Shown here in pieces: positions 31,849-42,774 of a stretch of DNA of 64,000 bases. Source of the DNA: Symbiodinium natans. Taxonomy: Eukaryota > Sar > Dinophyceae > Suessiales > Symbiodiniaceae. The DNA is taken from NCBI GenBank assembly GCA_905221605.1, contig CAJNDS010000790.1:1-64000 (forward strand), read 5' to 3'. Each line of letters starts with the position of its first letter. Position 1 is the first letter of the stretch. A program made the position numbers and the translations under genes. Under the pieces are notes generated by a model. The model searched no databases, had not been told where the DNA came from, and saw nothing but the letters and a program-made list of their open reading frames with translations.

Positions 31849-33786
31849 TTAACTTGACAGCATCCAAGCACACGCCCGCAGCGCTAACTCGGGCTGCGAC
31901 CTATAGCACGCATGACCAATGCAAGAACAACAGGAAAGAACTCTGGCCTCAGGAGCGCTGACCGGAGCAGGAGCGGGAGCCGCAACATGCATGGCCGGGC
32001 TCGGCTGCGCGGGAACCGAGGCTGCACTGTGTGGCTTGCACGCACGCGGAGGTGGCTGGGACGGCGGCGGCTGACGCCCCGTAGCAGACACACCCGGGAG
32101 AAAGTGCTGGTGATCCACCTGGGCCCGTTGGCCGAACAAGGTCAGTGGCACGCGATGCGTGCGCAGCCATTTCCGGGAATCCAGGGTCAAGTGCTGGATA
32201 TGGTACTTGCGAAGGTGCGTCTCCTCTCCTTCGCCTTGCAGATCGCCAATGCGCAGGTCACCAAGACGTCGCCAGATGCTGTGGATGCGCTGCCAAGCGA
32301 GCGCTTGCACATTGGGACTGCCCTTGTGTACGGCACGCTTCAAGGCCAAGTCCGACCGGAAGAGGTCTTGCAGACGGATGCTCGATCCCGGACAGCCGCG
32401 GATAATGCGCAGCAGTAGCGGCAACATGTCCATCGGATCCTCTTCCTGCAAACCTTGCTGAAAGCCGGCCCAGACGCGCTCGTGTGCGGCGGTGCTCACG
32501 ACCGCTTGCCCGTAGATGTAACGACGATGCACAAAGTTGAGGGCTGCTACGAGACAGCCGTCCGACACATCCGCTGGGATGATGTCGGGTACGTGGCCTG
32601 CGAGTGCATGGGGCCATAGATGCTCCAGGAGGTGTGTCCCCAAGACAGCCGTGCCTAGCCAATAAAGAGCCTTGGGCATGGCCTCCCGCAGGCTAACTTG
32701 CACAGACTCCTGCGAAGCAGCGAGACACACAAGCGCGCACGGAGGAACAAGTGAAACCGTAAAGTGCTCCTTCCACTCTCCTAGGAGGAAACAAACATAG
32801 AAAAAAAACAACAACAGAAAGGGCATGCACCAGAAAGCCGGATCCTTGCGAGCGAACAACTTACCGATCTCCTCGATCTCATGTATGACCTCCTGCTGTT
32901 CGGGGGTACAGCGGCACTCCGGAGGTCCCACACCGGTGATCCGCGGGCCCAGTCGGCGCAGCACTGCGGTGAAGAGGCTCTCAATAATGGGCACGGTCAC
33001 ATCGTCCAGGAAGCCCTGATGTGTGGCTGCGGCAGATCCAAGGCGAGCAGCAAAACCGAAGAGGCAGCGCTGGACGAGGCCAATAGGTTTGGTGGCTGCG
33101 ACCTGGGCCCACCATGTAGCTAGGAAGAGTTCCTGCTGCAGGAATATCAGATGAATGTTCGTGGGGTCGATGTTGAGCCCCGGCTCTTCCTGCACGGGCC
33201 CTTTCGGATGGGGCGGCGTGGCCTTGGCTTTGGCCGCGTCGCGGCGGTCATGCATGGTCCCAAAGGAAAACCCTCCGCCATGGGCTGCCGTTAGAAACAT
33301 TTGGACGTCGATGTACTTGCTGACATCTGTAGTGCCTCCAGTAGCAAAGGCTGGACACAGGCAGCCGCCTGCCTCGTCGGAGTACACGGCGAGGTAGCCG
33401 TCGTTGGCGCGAAGCTTGTTCCGGGCTGCAGCACTGGTACTACCTTGCTGCAAATGGAACTCGTCCGCTGCCGTGCCCACCGCCAAGGCGGAGTTAGCTC
33501 GCAAGGCACGCTCCACTGCGTCCACCACCGGCGCCAGGGCGGGAGATTTACCCTCGGCCACATTGGCTGTGCCCACGAGCCAGCGCCGACTCCGAGTCTT
33601 GTACCGCCGCGTGAGTTGCACGAAAGCCTCCTTGTTCAGCAAGCAGTGGAAGAATGAATGAAAGAGGTCCAGCCACACTGTGGCTGGGATAGCCGTGGCG
33701 GCCGCAGTCGCTTCCATCAGCACAATGAGCGGATAGAGGCCCGTGTCGCCCACGTACGGTACAACCTGCAAGCTGGGGCAATGCAT
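31849..33786 (-). CDS. Large protein of unknown function upstream of the MULE gene
   Basis: The frame is open for 645 codons from ATG 33784-33786. An intron with GTAAGT donor and CTAG acceptor probably lies at 32781-32864; it is 84 bases long, has no in-frame stop, and its removal keeps the frame. The protein begins MHCPSLQVVPYVGDTGLYPL. It contains ANDGYLAVYSDEAGG and GGGFSFGTMHDRRDA segments and a Glu-rich helix (CTPEQQEVIHEIEEIG). It ends in a Pro/Ala-rich tail. A 3' AG at about 33764 could mean that the true start lies in an upstream exon. No family is recognised. It is on the same strand as the transposase and ends 74 bases before its ATG, so it may be a second gene of the same mobile element or an N-terminal extension of it. 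Confidence 0.65.
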   Translation of the reverse strand: MHCPSLQVVPYVGDTGLYPLIVLMEATAAATAIPATVWLDLFHSFFHCLLNKEAFVQLTRRYKTRSRRWLVGTANVAEGKSPALAPVVDAVERALRANSALAVGTAADEFHLQQGSTSAAARNKLRANDGYLAVYSDEAGGCLCPAFATGGTTDVSKYIDVQMFLTAAHGGGFSFGTMHDRRDAAKAKATPPHPKGPVQEEPGLNIDPTNIHLIFLQQELFLATWWAQVAATKPIGLVQRCLFGFAARLGSAAATHQGFLDDVTVPIIESLFTAVLRRLGPRITGVGPPECRCTPEQQEVIHEIEEIGKLFARKDPAFWCMPFLLLFFFYVCFLLGEWKEHFTVSLVPPCALVCLAASQESVQVSLREAMPKALYWLGTAVLGTHLLEHLWPHALAGHVPDIIPADVSDGCLVAALNFVHRRYIYGQAVVSTAAHERVWAGFQQGLQEEDPMDMLPLLLRIIRGCPGSSIRLQDLFRSDLALKRAVHKGSPNVQALAWQRIHSIWRRLGDLRIGDLQGEGEETHLRKYHIQHLTLDSRKWLRTHRVPLTLFGQRAQVDHQHFLPGVSATGRQPPPSQPPPRACKPHSAASVPAQPSPAMHVAAPAPAPVSAPEARVLSCCSCIGHACYRSQPELALRACAWMLSS

Positions 33787-33924
33787 GTGTTAGTTGCTCG
33801 CAGCCGGTTCTACTGATCCACAGACTTGTGTAACGACACGCCGACTGCGTAAGGAAAGACATGACGCGCAGACAGTCGAAGCACGTAGCTGCTGGCTAGA
33901 GGCACGAGATGACACTAGCGCATA

Positions 33925-34022
33925 CCCAGACCCCTGGGCGGGTCCAAAAAGTAGATCCCGAATGCTCCCGGCTCTACTTTGGCTTGGCGGCTCTACTTTG
34001 AGCCAAAGCACGGGGCGGATCT
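33925..34022 (-). mobile_element. Short dispersed repeat, copy 1
   Basis: Read on the minus strand, it contains CTACTTTTTGGACCCGCCC followed by AGGGGTCTGGGTATGCGC. The same block recurs at 50648-50745 in the plus orientation (GGATCCGCCC, GGGGTCTGGGTATGCGC). GGCGGATCTA at one end and GGATCCGCCC at the other give inverted ends. Internally CTACTTT/CTCTACTTTG is repeated. A related block with AAAGTAGAtCCC and AAAGTAGAgCCC is near 42397-42500. Confidence 0.65.
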
Positions 34023-35242
34023 AGAATTCGATGTAGATAGCAAACGTGCTGCAGTGATGTTCTGCAGCGTAGGATCCATAGGCGTTCGGATCAAAAGGCA
34101 AAAAAAAGCAGTAAGTGTATTATTGAGGGTCGAACCCAGGCGTTTTGGCTCAAACGGCGGAAAAAACCGTATAATGTTGCGCAAAAAAAAGGTTTAGGGT
34201 TTAGGTTTCAAAACAACTCGTACAGGAGTACGTGGGCGCCCGAGGGCCATTTATTTGTTTAGGGTTTAGGGTTGAGGGTTTAGAGTTTAGGGTTTAGGGA
34301 TGTTTAGGGATGTTTAGGGACGTTTATATAAATAGGGTTTAGGGTTTAGGTTTTAGGAAGCCCAGGAGCTTTGAAACTCGTATCTCAGCCCTTCTACTGA
34401 TCGAGTTCTTGTACGATAGCAGTTTAATTTGTTTTGGCCTTCTGAGCCCCAGGTAGCTCAGATCTCAGAGATATCCAGAACCCTATGCCGTAAGCCTTGA
34501 AAACCCTAAACCCTAAGCGCTGTGAACCAGATTGCCCCAGTTTAGCACACTTTGAAGCACGTTCAGTGCCATTGCTTGGGTTGTTAGGGCTTCGACATAT
34601 TCTCAAAGCCAGATATTTGCAGAAAGAACTCATTCGCAAGTCCCGTCGACTCCCTGCAACCCTAAACACCCTAAACCCTTACCCTAAACTAAGTGCTTCA
34701 TCTTTCCGGTATGATTTATCCTTCGATCCCTTACTTAGCCCTCCTACACCCGAAACCCTAAACCCCAAACCCTAAACCCTATGCACCCTAAACCCTAAAC
34801 CCTATGCACCCTAAACCCTAAACCCTAAACCCTAAAACAAAGTGGCCAGGTTTCTGCCGTGGCTGGAGTTTTGCTCTGCGGGTCCCAGGGGTGTTTCGGT
34901 GTTTTTCGTTTCGGGACAGCTAGGATGTGCATAGTGTACTGCGGGACTTTACGTCGGACAATCTTAAGTTTCATGGGGGCTTTCCCTTCCAGCTCTTGTG
35001 AGGGCGCTAGTACGTGGTAGGGGCCGCTTCCAGAATCAGGGCTTCAGGTTCCCAAGATCTTTCTTTATCTAAGATTGACTACAACGTAATATAGTGCCGC
35101 GCTCGCTCTGCGCAACATCGTCCAGGATCCAATATACCTGGGCTGCACAGCCCCCAATCCTCTTCTGGGTCGTCTGTAGAAGTCTGGCCAGGGCGTATGT
35201 TTGAAAGGTTCGGGAATTGGGGTCCGTCTTGCTCGTTTCGCA
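34023..35242. other. Non-coding spacer with telomere-like units
   Basis: TTTAGGG runs occur near 34190-34206, 34258-34300 and 34334-34356, and CCCTAAA runs near 34752-34835. The ORFs here are short and overlapping. No gene is called. Confidence 0.6.
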
Positions 35243-36509
35243 ATGCCGCCAGCAAAGCGGCCTGCTACTGCTGCTTCGGCCGGTGATGGTTCTGACGCTG
35301 GGCGCAGAAGTTCTCGTGTGGGATTCAAAGATGTTGCGGCTTTGTCTGCTGCGAAAGCACCGCACGTCTGCAAACGGTTTTTTACAAACTACCCGACAGA
35401 GCGTGCTATCAAGTTCCTTGACAAAAAGAAGCTGCTTTCGGAGCCAGTTGGCTAGAATTCAGAAACAGTTCGCGAAACAATGTTTCAGGTCGATGTTTTT
35501 GTTGTTTGCCCACCAAATAAATGCCTGGGATCTGTAGATGACGATTCGATCAGGTTGTTCTGCGGCATCTTCACATCTACCAGAGCACTCAGTCCTACTT
35601 GGAACTTCCCTGACACAGTGATCCAGAAAGCACTCATGCGCCTCTTCAAAAGGGAGGACTATCGTAATCTAGGGTTCCAGGTACTTCTGGAATACTGCAT
35701 ACTGTGAAGGGCTGGTCTAGGCTGAGCAATATGTTATTGCTTAGATCCCTGTACAGGACAAGGATCAGCTCAAACAAGAAGTCAAGAAAGATGAAAGGGA
35801 GACCTGGGCCTGTACTAATGCGTTGCGCCTGAGTACCGCCTTCCGGCATTATTCGCAGTCAAGCCTTCGTGGAAGAAAGTGGGTCCCAGAGGCACGTCAT
35901 TACAGTGTTTATCTTTTTTGTTTTTGCCTTCCTGCACGTCTCCTAGCTAATTTATACTTGAGAGCCTGTTAGGCACACCGGGGCAAGCAAATCCGTTCCG
36001 ACGTTCCTCCGGGGAAGCGCAAACGGGGCAAGCAGCCGCCAGATGCCGAAACAAGGACAACGTGTGCAGAAGCAGCGTCTTGCAAGAAGGCCAGAGTAGC
36101 AGCAGCAGAGACACCGGCAGGAACAACATGCAAGGAGCCGGCCGCCACTGTAGGAACGCAGGATGTCCCAGTCATGCCCGTTAGCTCAGTGCAAGGGCAA
36201 AGCCAGCCCGCGGACCCGGCGCATGAGCAGAACACCAGTGACATCTCCAGCAGCTCATCACCCACTAGGTCCAGTGACAGCAGCAGCAGCAGCAGCGACA
36301 GCAGCAACACCACTAGCAGCCGCGGTAGTCGCAGCAAGAAACAAGACCAAAACCAGCAGGCCCCAAGCAAAGCGGCAGAAGCACAGCGTCTCAGCATTGA
36401 GAACCAATCGGCAGAGGACACGCAAGAGACACAACAGCAGCCAGGGTTGCAGTTGCCCACAGCAAACACGAGCGAGGCTGTGTCGGAACCCTGGAATGGA
36501 TTATTCTGA
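35243..36509 (+). CDS. Multi-exon basic/Ser-rich nuclear-type protein, function unknown
   Basis: Exons fit in frame as ATG 35243-35446, 35489-35680, 35757-35891 and 35973 to the TGA at 36507-36509. Introns are 42 bases (35447-35488, very short), 76 bases (GT-AG) and 81 bases (GC-AG). The N-terminus is MPPAKRPATAASAGDGSDAG. A globular part follows, with VDVFVVCPPNKCLGSVDDDS and WNFPDTVIQKALMRLFKRED. Next come a helical segment (DKDQLKQEVKKDERETW) and a basic stretch (GKRKRGKQPP) that could be a nuclear localisation signal. The protein ends in a Ser/Gln-rich low-complexity tail. No family is recognised. The SSSSSDSSNT repeats are coded by CAGCAG-type triplets. The 42-base intron is the weakest join. 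Confidence 0.6.
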
Positions 36510-36982
36510 TCTGGTCTATTTTGGTCTCGAAACGGGCCTTTGTGCAATTTCATTTCAACTTGTCCAGCAAGATTTGTCAACAATCATTGTACTCCTTGTG
36601 TTCTGACCCCACCACCCATCTTCTGACGATTCCGAATCCCTATAAGCCCAACCCCTGAACCTGGAACCCTAGACCAAAACCCTCTACCAAAAACCCCAAA
36701 CCCTAAGCTCTAAGCCTTAAACTTAAACCCAAGCCCAGGACGCAGCTGCTGCATTCTTGGCCAATGATTGGTTCCTCAACTCCTTCCAGGGCATGATGGC
36801 AGGCGATGATCCCACAGAAGATCCAATGAGTTCCTACCTCAGCTAGTGAAGTTGCCGATTGGTTGTATATACTAAAATATTGCGCTGCTTCCACTTCCAC
36901 TAAGCAAACGTGCCACTCGGAACGCTTGTCGCACTGCTCGATCAAAGGCGAGTTATTGTAGTTACTTTCACATATAGTTCAG

Positions 36983-37799
36983 GTGCGCTGTAGTCTAGGA
37001 GCGTGCGGTACAGCAATGGGGCCTCAGCTTCTTCGTGTGGATTCTGCTGAAGATTGGCTTCGTGAACTCCTTGAACAACCTACGTCTCAAGTGCCATCTC
37101 ACAGTGCCAATTCTGCTGATGATTCTGCTTTGTGGTTGCAAGAGCTCATCCGAGCAGGTAGCAGCGCCAATGTGGCTAGAATCTTGTGCCTTTTAGATCA
37201 GACCATTCTGATTTTTGTTGTGTCTCCCAATAAGGCCACGAAAGCTCTTCGAAGTAATTGTTGGACACTCAGGGCCCACGGTTGCAGATGCGCTCCATCC
37301 TGGTACAGATGTCTTGGTAAGGGCGGGTGGCAAACATCAACAGGTGGTCTCTCCCAACTATTGGAAGACGCTCGTCCCCAACCACCTTCTGCACCTTCCT
37401 GGCTTGGAGTCTAGGATCAAAGCCATCATGCGCCATTCCAGCATTCAGCTGGACATTCAGGCTTGCAACATACTGGCTAGTAAGGTTTTAGGCCATGCGC
37501 ATTCTGTGATTAAAGGGCTCCCAGGCCACTGCCGATTTAAATGCGGACTCACTGTAGATCCAATCCATCGCTGGGAGAACCCCAGCTACGGGCACAAGCA
37601 AGAAGCGTCGTGGGCGGCCATGCGAATTGTGGGCCTGCTTGCGCACGGAGAGGCTGCTGCTTTCTTAGAAGCAGCGCTCGTTTCGAGTTGGGCGCATTGT
37701 TCGCAGTGCATGAATCGCGCTGGCGGCGGTGAGGCTGTGTCCCAACAACCGGGGCCCTTTTTTGTGTACGTGGTTGTGTCAGCTGCCGCTGAGGGCTGA
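36983..37799 (+). CDS. Two-exon protein with a possible GIY-YIG-like C-terminal domain
   Basis: The first exon (about 36983-37152) codes MGPQLLRVDSAEDWLRELLE and related Ser/Ala-rich sequence. The second (about 37235-37799) starts KLFEVIVGHSGPTVADALH and ends VVVSAAAEG at a TGA. The phases of the intron (about 37153-37235) were not resolved. The second exon holds KGLPGHCRFKCGLTVDPIHR, then W, GHKQEASWAAM and AAFLEAALVSSW. The spacing of F-K-x-G-L-T-x-D-P-x-H-R and a later Glu is reminiscent of GIY-YIG/T5orf172 nuclease folds, but the residues that would prove it are not all visible. The ending FFVYVVVSAAAEG is unusual. The similarity is a suggestion only. Confidence 0.5.
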
Positions 37800-38469
37800 G
37801 GCGCACTCTAGGCAGGCTCCTTTTCATATGGCAGAAACCTTTACTCGATCACCTCTTGCCCTGGGATGTGGCCATATATGCGATTGCAGTTTCGGTTCCG
37901 AGTGTTCCAAATAATTCACGCTTGCATGGCCCGACCTGTGCTGGCAACAAGTATCCCCTCTGATGCTCAGCGCAGGTTGCGTTGAGGGTTTAGGGCATTG
38001 CCGGGGTATGGGTGTTGGGGTTCTTGGGCTTACTGCGGGGGTTTTGGATGTAAGGTTTAGGGTTTAGGCTGCGCGGTTTCGGGCTTAAATTTCACTCCAC
38101 CCAGGAAATTAATCTACCACCGCTATCAGGTTACCACCGCCTCGAGACGAGTACTGGTCCGGTAGCTGTCATTTAGGGGGTAGACTTGAAGAGTCCAATA
38201 GCAGTAGTACTAGCCGCTTGCTAGCTTTAGTGGCCTCTAAGACGGCTCCGGTGGGGGGATACCCCTTTTCCCAGTAATTCAGACCCTTAAAATGGCTTCC
38301 AAAACATCGGTTTTGGGCCTTCTTGAACTTCGAGTTTGGCTTCTAAGACCTTCCCGGTTTGGGAATCCCCAAACCGGGACCCTTCCCCAGACCATTCAGA
38401 CTATTCAGACCCCTGCAATAGCTTCTAAAACGTCTTGGTTTGGGACTTCTGGCTGGGTCGCCAGGTACA
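37800..38469. other. Spacer with telomere-like units and a perfect hairpin
   Basis: TTTAGGG units lie near 37985 and 38055. CCCGGTTTGGG and CCCAAACCGGG form a hairpin at 38354-38378, next to CCTTCCCCAGACCATTCAG. That last string echoes the hairpin units at 21.8-23.2 kb. No gene is seen. Confidence 0.55.
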
Positions 38470-40125
38470 ATGAGGACTAGTGTTTTCTTTATGTCTTCTT
38501 CTCCGGTGGCTCTTAGAATATTTGCGACTACCGCCAAAACCTTTTGTGTTGCAAAATATGTAGACTTTGTGGTTGTGCCTCCTGCCCAGCAAGGTTTGTC
38601 TTTCCTGTCGCCGACTGCTCCCGTGCGACCGTCTGCAGTGGCCGCGAAGAAGCCCAGGACAGAGCACGACTTGCAGATGGCTTCTGCTCACGAAGACCCA
38701 ACGAAGAAGCCTCCCACCAACGAGGGCCCGATGAAGAAGGCTCCTGTCGACGACCCGAAGCAGAAGACTCCGACCGACGAGGGCATGACAACAGAGGAAC
38801 CGGAGAAGAAGTCTTCCGCTGACGAGGACGCGAAGCCCAAGAGGGACAAGCAGCAAGCGAAGGACAAGAAGAAGGAGAAGCAGCGCGAGCCAGAGAAGAA
38901 GAAGGAAAGGACCAAGGAGAAGGACAAGTTGACGGACGGCAAGAAGAACGAGCAAAAGAAGGACAAGGCAAACAACGAGGCAACGGAGCCAAAGCATGAT
39001 GAGAAACCGAAGTTCCAGGACGACTCAGTGACGGACGTTTGGTGGAGCGACGAGATGGCCAGAGCAGTCATGAAATTCAAGCACAGCAAAGGGAAGGAGA
39101 TGGTGGAGACTTCGCAGCGGTTGGAGGCTGTGGAGGGGCACGTTGAAGCGGTCTTCGACGGTGGCTTCCGATGGCGAGTGCCTCACTTGCTGCCCTCGGA
39201 CTTGGAGAGCAGTGGCAAGTTCCCCAAGCTTGGGGGTTCCCATGAGCAGCCCAAGGCTAAAGGCAAGGCGAAGGCCAAGCCCTCGCAACCCAAGCCCGTT
39301 GCAGACTATATCCTGAAGAGCATTAGGGCAAAATACAGCAGCCAGGGTTCCAACAGCCCAATAATTAAGATCGAAGTGAATGAGGATCGGTGGGAGGCTT
39401 CAGGGCGTTGGCAGCAAAAATGCCAAATTGTGTTGAAGGGCCAGATTACTCCCACGTATGGTATGAACGTAGCTCGCTGCTTCTGCGACTGCTTCATGAA
39501 CATGCGTTTAGTTCCTGACCGCATTGATTACAAGAAATGCCGCAACGCCTTGATGGAGTATGAGCACGACTGGCATTCCTCGCCTTTGTCGCGGAAGGTG
39601 GTGAATCAGATATGCTTGGAAGGGTTTCCGCCAGCCGTGCGCCTGGCTCAAATGCCTTATCACCAGCTTGTCTTTCTTTTTCTCCAATACATACTTTCTG
39701 TCGTACTTGCTTGAAAAACGTTTTGCTTCAAAAACCTACATGTACAAGCAATATCCGACTGCCTATAGGCCTACCAATGACGACGAGAAGGGGCTGAGCC
39801 GCGACAGCGAGAACGAGGAGCCCGAGGACGCGGGCGAAGAGGAGGAGGGCGCGGAGGACGAGGACGAGGACGAGGAGGAGAACGAAGAGCCAGACGAGGC
39901 AAACGAAGGTGCTATGGTCAGGGTTACCGTTTTCATTTTCTTATACGGTTTTACGAGAAAAACTATACAGGGACTATTAGGCAATACTCGGACACTCTTT
40001 CTGATCCTCCAAATCTAAACTTCTAAACCCTAAACCCCCGCTCCCTAAACCCTCAAACAACGATCAATGCAGGCTTCAGTCGGCTAGCGAGTTCTCTGCT
40101 GGACAACGAAGATGAGCAAGACTAG
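38470..40125 (+). CDS. Lys/Glu-rich protein, three exons, function unknown
   Basis: ATG 38470 opens MRTSVFFMSSSPVALRIFAT, and translation runs to about 39672. The second exon starts at 39749 (QYPTAYRPTNDDEKG) and is an acidic EEEEGAEDEDEDEEEN run. It ends at 39908 with GAA G before a GT donor. The third exon (40073-40125) completes the Gly codon and ends SSLLDNEDEQD at TAG 40123-40125. Residues 70-190 are a highly charged coiled-coil-like KKKEKQREPEKKKERTKEKD region. A globular part follows with VWWSDEMARAVMKFKHSKG, then a Trp-containing segment near DRWEASGRWQQKCQIVLKGQ. The architecture (charged linker between compact ends) resembles the 2042-3332 gene, though sequence similarity is not obvious. 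The last intron (39909-40072) contains CCCTAAA units. A gag-like or chromatin role is only a guess. Confidence 0.65.
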
Positions 40126-41540
40126 GCCGCAGATCCCAGATAATCTTTCCCTCAACCTGTGTAAGGGTGAACAGGTTGGTGACCAATCCGTATGAGGTAT
40201 CTCATTATTTATTGGGGCCCCAAATATCCCCAGCAGCAACCATGACGTCCTCTGGGATCCACTTTGATGGCTCTTTCGCCAGCTGCTGCCAGCCTTTGTT
40301 TGGCCAGGGTTGCAATGGCAGCCGTTGATGTTATCTAAATTTAGTACTAGTTCGTTCGTGTTAGGCTCCAAACCTTCATCCGAAACCTCCTGACCTTAAC
40401 CACCTCGACAGAAGGGCGCCTTTGCATCCTGTTGTTCTTTGCAGGGCTAGCAAACTTACTGGGGTAGCGCGCGGTACGGGATGCTTTCCTAAAGCTTGTA
40501 ATTAAAGCCCACACACGCAACCCGAATCCAGCACTCGACACTCAGTGGGTTGGTTGACTTCTTGGCATATGTGTTGGGGATTTGGCTACGGTTCCAACCT
40601 TAACCTGCTTAGGTATGGTCCCTACACTTCGTACCACAACCCTTGTAATCGCCGCTCATTTGCGTGCCTATCTACAGAGCGCGCCACCCAGCTTTTGCAT
40701 TGTCACGGCTAGGAACTGTGGCAACAAGTTCGACTTCTTCAAAAGTAGCCTTGTGCCTAGACACCGCCAGCTTGCCATTTCATATTTGGGGCATTGTTCA
40801 ATAAGGTGTACTTGTGCCTAGCCGGTTCTAGATTGTGGGTTTCAGGGCTGGGGTCTGGGTGCAGTGCTACCATTTTCCAAAGCAGGAGCGTCGCCTCCTC
40901 TTCCTGGAGCCTACTGTTTAAATCAGCCTTCTAACTTCAAAATCTCAGGTCTTCGAACAAACCCTCCAGGTCCAAGGACGCTTGCCCCGGAAGCAACACC
41001 TGAAGCCCCCAACCCTGCTTGAGCTCGGGTAAGATCCGCTTGCCAGGAAGGTTGAACCTTAGGCCCCAAGAAACGCCTGTGAAGAACCGAAGTAAAGCGA
41101 TGCCCCCGAAGAAGGTGACGCCTTTGTTATGCCATCTCCCCAACTACAATGTTCAGTGACTCTGCACACGGGCTCTGCGAAAGCGATTGCCTTGACACCG
41201 GCCAACAAGAAACCCACAATATTATCGTCTATTACCAAAGCCCTCTATACCGGTCTAGAAGCGCCGGCCATCTGCTGATTTGTTGGCCATGCTGCCAGAA
41301 GCGCAGCGAGGACATACCTTAGCTGCAGACGCCGCATAACATAGCTGTGCTGCCAGGCCGGGGATCTATGGGTTTTTATTCTAGTCGGGACCTGTGTAGT
41401 AGTCAAGGGTTCTAGACCAGAGGGGGTTAGCGCTGGGCACTGAAACCTTCATCCCTAACACCTAAGCCCTAAACCCTTAACCCCAAACACTAAGCCTTGA
41501 ACCCTAAACCCTAAACCTTAAATACGTATAAGTTTAAGCA
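40126..41540. other. Spacer with one possible exon
   Basis: At about 40640-40818 the plus strand reads LRAYLQSAPPSFCIVTARNC then GNKFDFFKSSLVPRHRQLA before a TAG. This has the look of coding sequence but has no visible partner exon. The remainder (40126-40580, 40830-41460) shows no gene. Scattered CCCTAAA units begin near 41465. Confidence 0.35.
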
Positions 41541-41543
41541 AAT

Positions 41544-42155
41544 ATGTGTTTACATATATATATATATGTGTGTGTACATTACATCATATATATATATATA
41601 TATGAATATGCAATGTGTATATATATGTACTTTAGTACATATATATATATATATAAGAGCCCATATATTAGTATGTATGTATGAATGAATGCATGCATGC
41701 ATGTCTGTATGAATGTATGTATGTATGTATGTATGTATGTATGTATGCGTGTATGTATTTTATGTATGTGTTTTATGTATGTATGTATGTATGTATGTAT
41801 GTATGTATGTATGTATGTATGTATATGTGTGTGTATTTCACGCATGCATGTATGTATGTATGTATGTATGAATACGCATGTATGAATGTATGGAGGAAGA
41901 GTGTTTGTATATATGAGTATATATACATATATATATATATATAGTACATATATATACATATATACATATATACATATATACATATATACATATATATATA
42001 TATGTATCTACACACACATGCATATATATATATATATGTATGCATACACACTTCCCTACACAGCACCCTGTGTAGTATTTATGTGTGGATAGATACATTA
42101 TTTGCATACATAGACTTATACATATATATATATATCTATAAGTGTGTATATATAT
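41544..42155. repeat. (TATG)n and (TATA)n microsatellites
   Basis: Alternating TATA, TATG, CATG and TACATA runs. The ORFs (IHTYIHTYIH, MYVCMYVCM) come from the repeats. Confidence 0.95.
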
Positions 42156-42164
42156 ATAAGCAGG

Positions 42165-42620
42165 GAGGGGCTCTACTTTACTGTCAGTTTCCGAGGATGG
42201 GGTTCTATTTTGCTATGGGTTCCAGAAAATTGGCTCTACTTCGCTATGGTTCCTAAGGTTTCAAATGGGGTTCTTCTGTATCGCTAGCTAAGTACTCAAG
42301 CGTAAAGTTCTTCTTGTTTCGCGAAAAACGACGATACCGCTATATATAACCATACTCTTCTCCACTTTTAAGTAAAGCATCACAAGAATGACTACCAAAA
42401 GTAGATCCCCCGAAGAGCCCCCGATGAGCCCCCGATGACGCCCCAGCTCTATGTTCATCTATGTAGTACCAGGACACATGAATGACTACCAAAAGTAGAG
42501 CCCGATGAGACCCCGATGAGCCCCCGATGAGCCCTGTAGAGCCCCAAATAGCCCTTAAAATTCCTATCCCGCAAGGCCCCGCAAGGTCTCACAGGGTCCA
42601 GCAGGGTCCCGCAAGGAACA
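42165..42620. repeat. Degenerate short repeats, GCTCTACTT / GATGAGCCCCC / CCCGCAAGG
   Basis: Three repeat types follow each other: GGCTCTACTT(T/C) with GCTATGG (42168-42260), AAAGTAGA(T/G)CCC with CCCCGATGAGCC (42397-42530), and GCAAGG(C/T)CCCGCAAGG (42570-42615). The middle type resembles the dispersed element at 33925 and 50648. Confidence 0.7.
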
Positions 42621-42774
42621 ATGTATCATGCTTTTGCAGATTCACAGACTTTATTGTAGATGCCTTTAAACCAAAATGATCTCGCTTACCGCACAGGATC
42701 AAAGCAGAACTGCTGCCTGCGACGGAGTGCAGATATAGCAGTCCCTGGTTTTAGCTAGAGACCTAGCTTTTATC

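Noticed and set aside
41579-42107. Several ORFs of IHTYIHTY or MYVCMYV type
   Set aside because: They are translations of TATG and TATA microsatellites.
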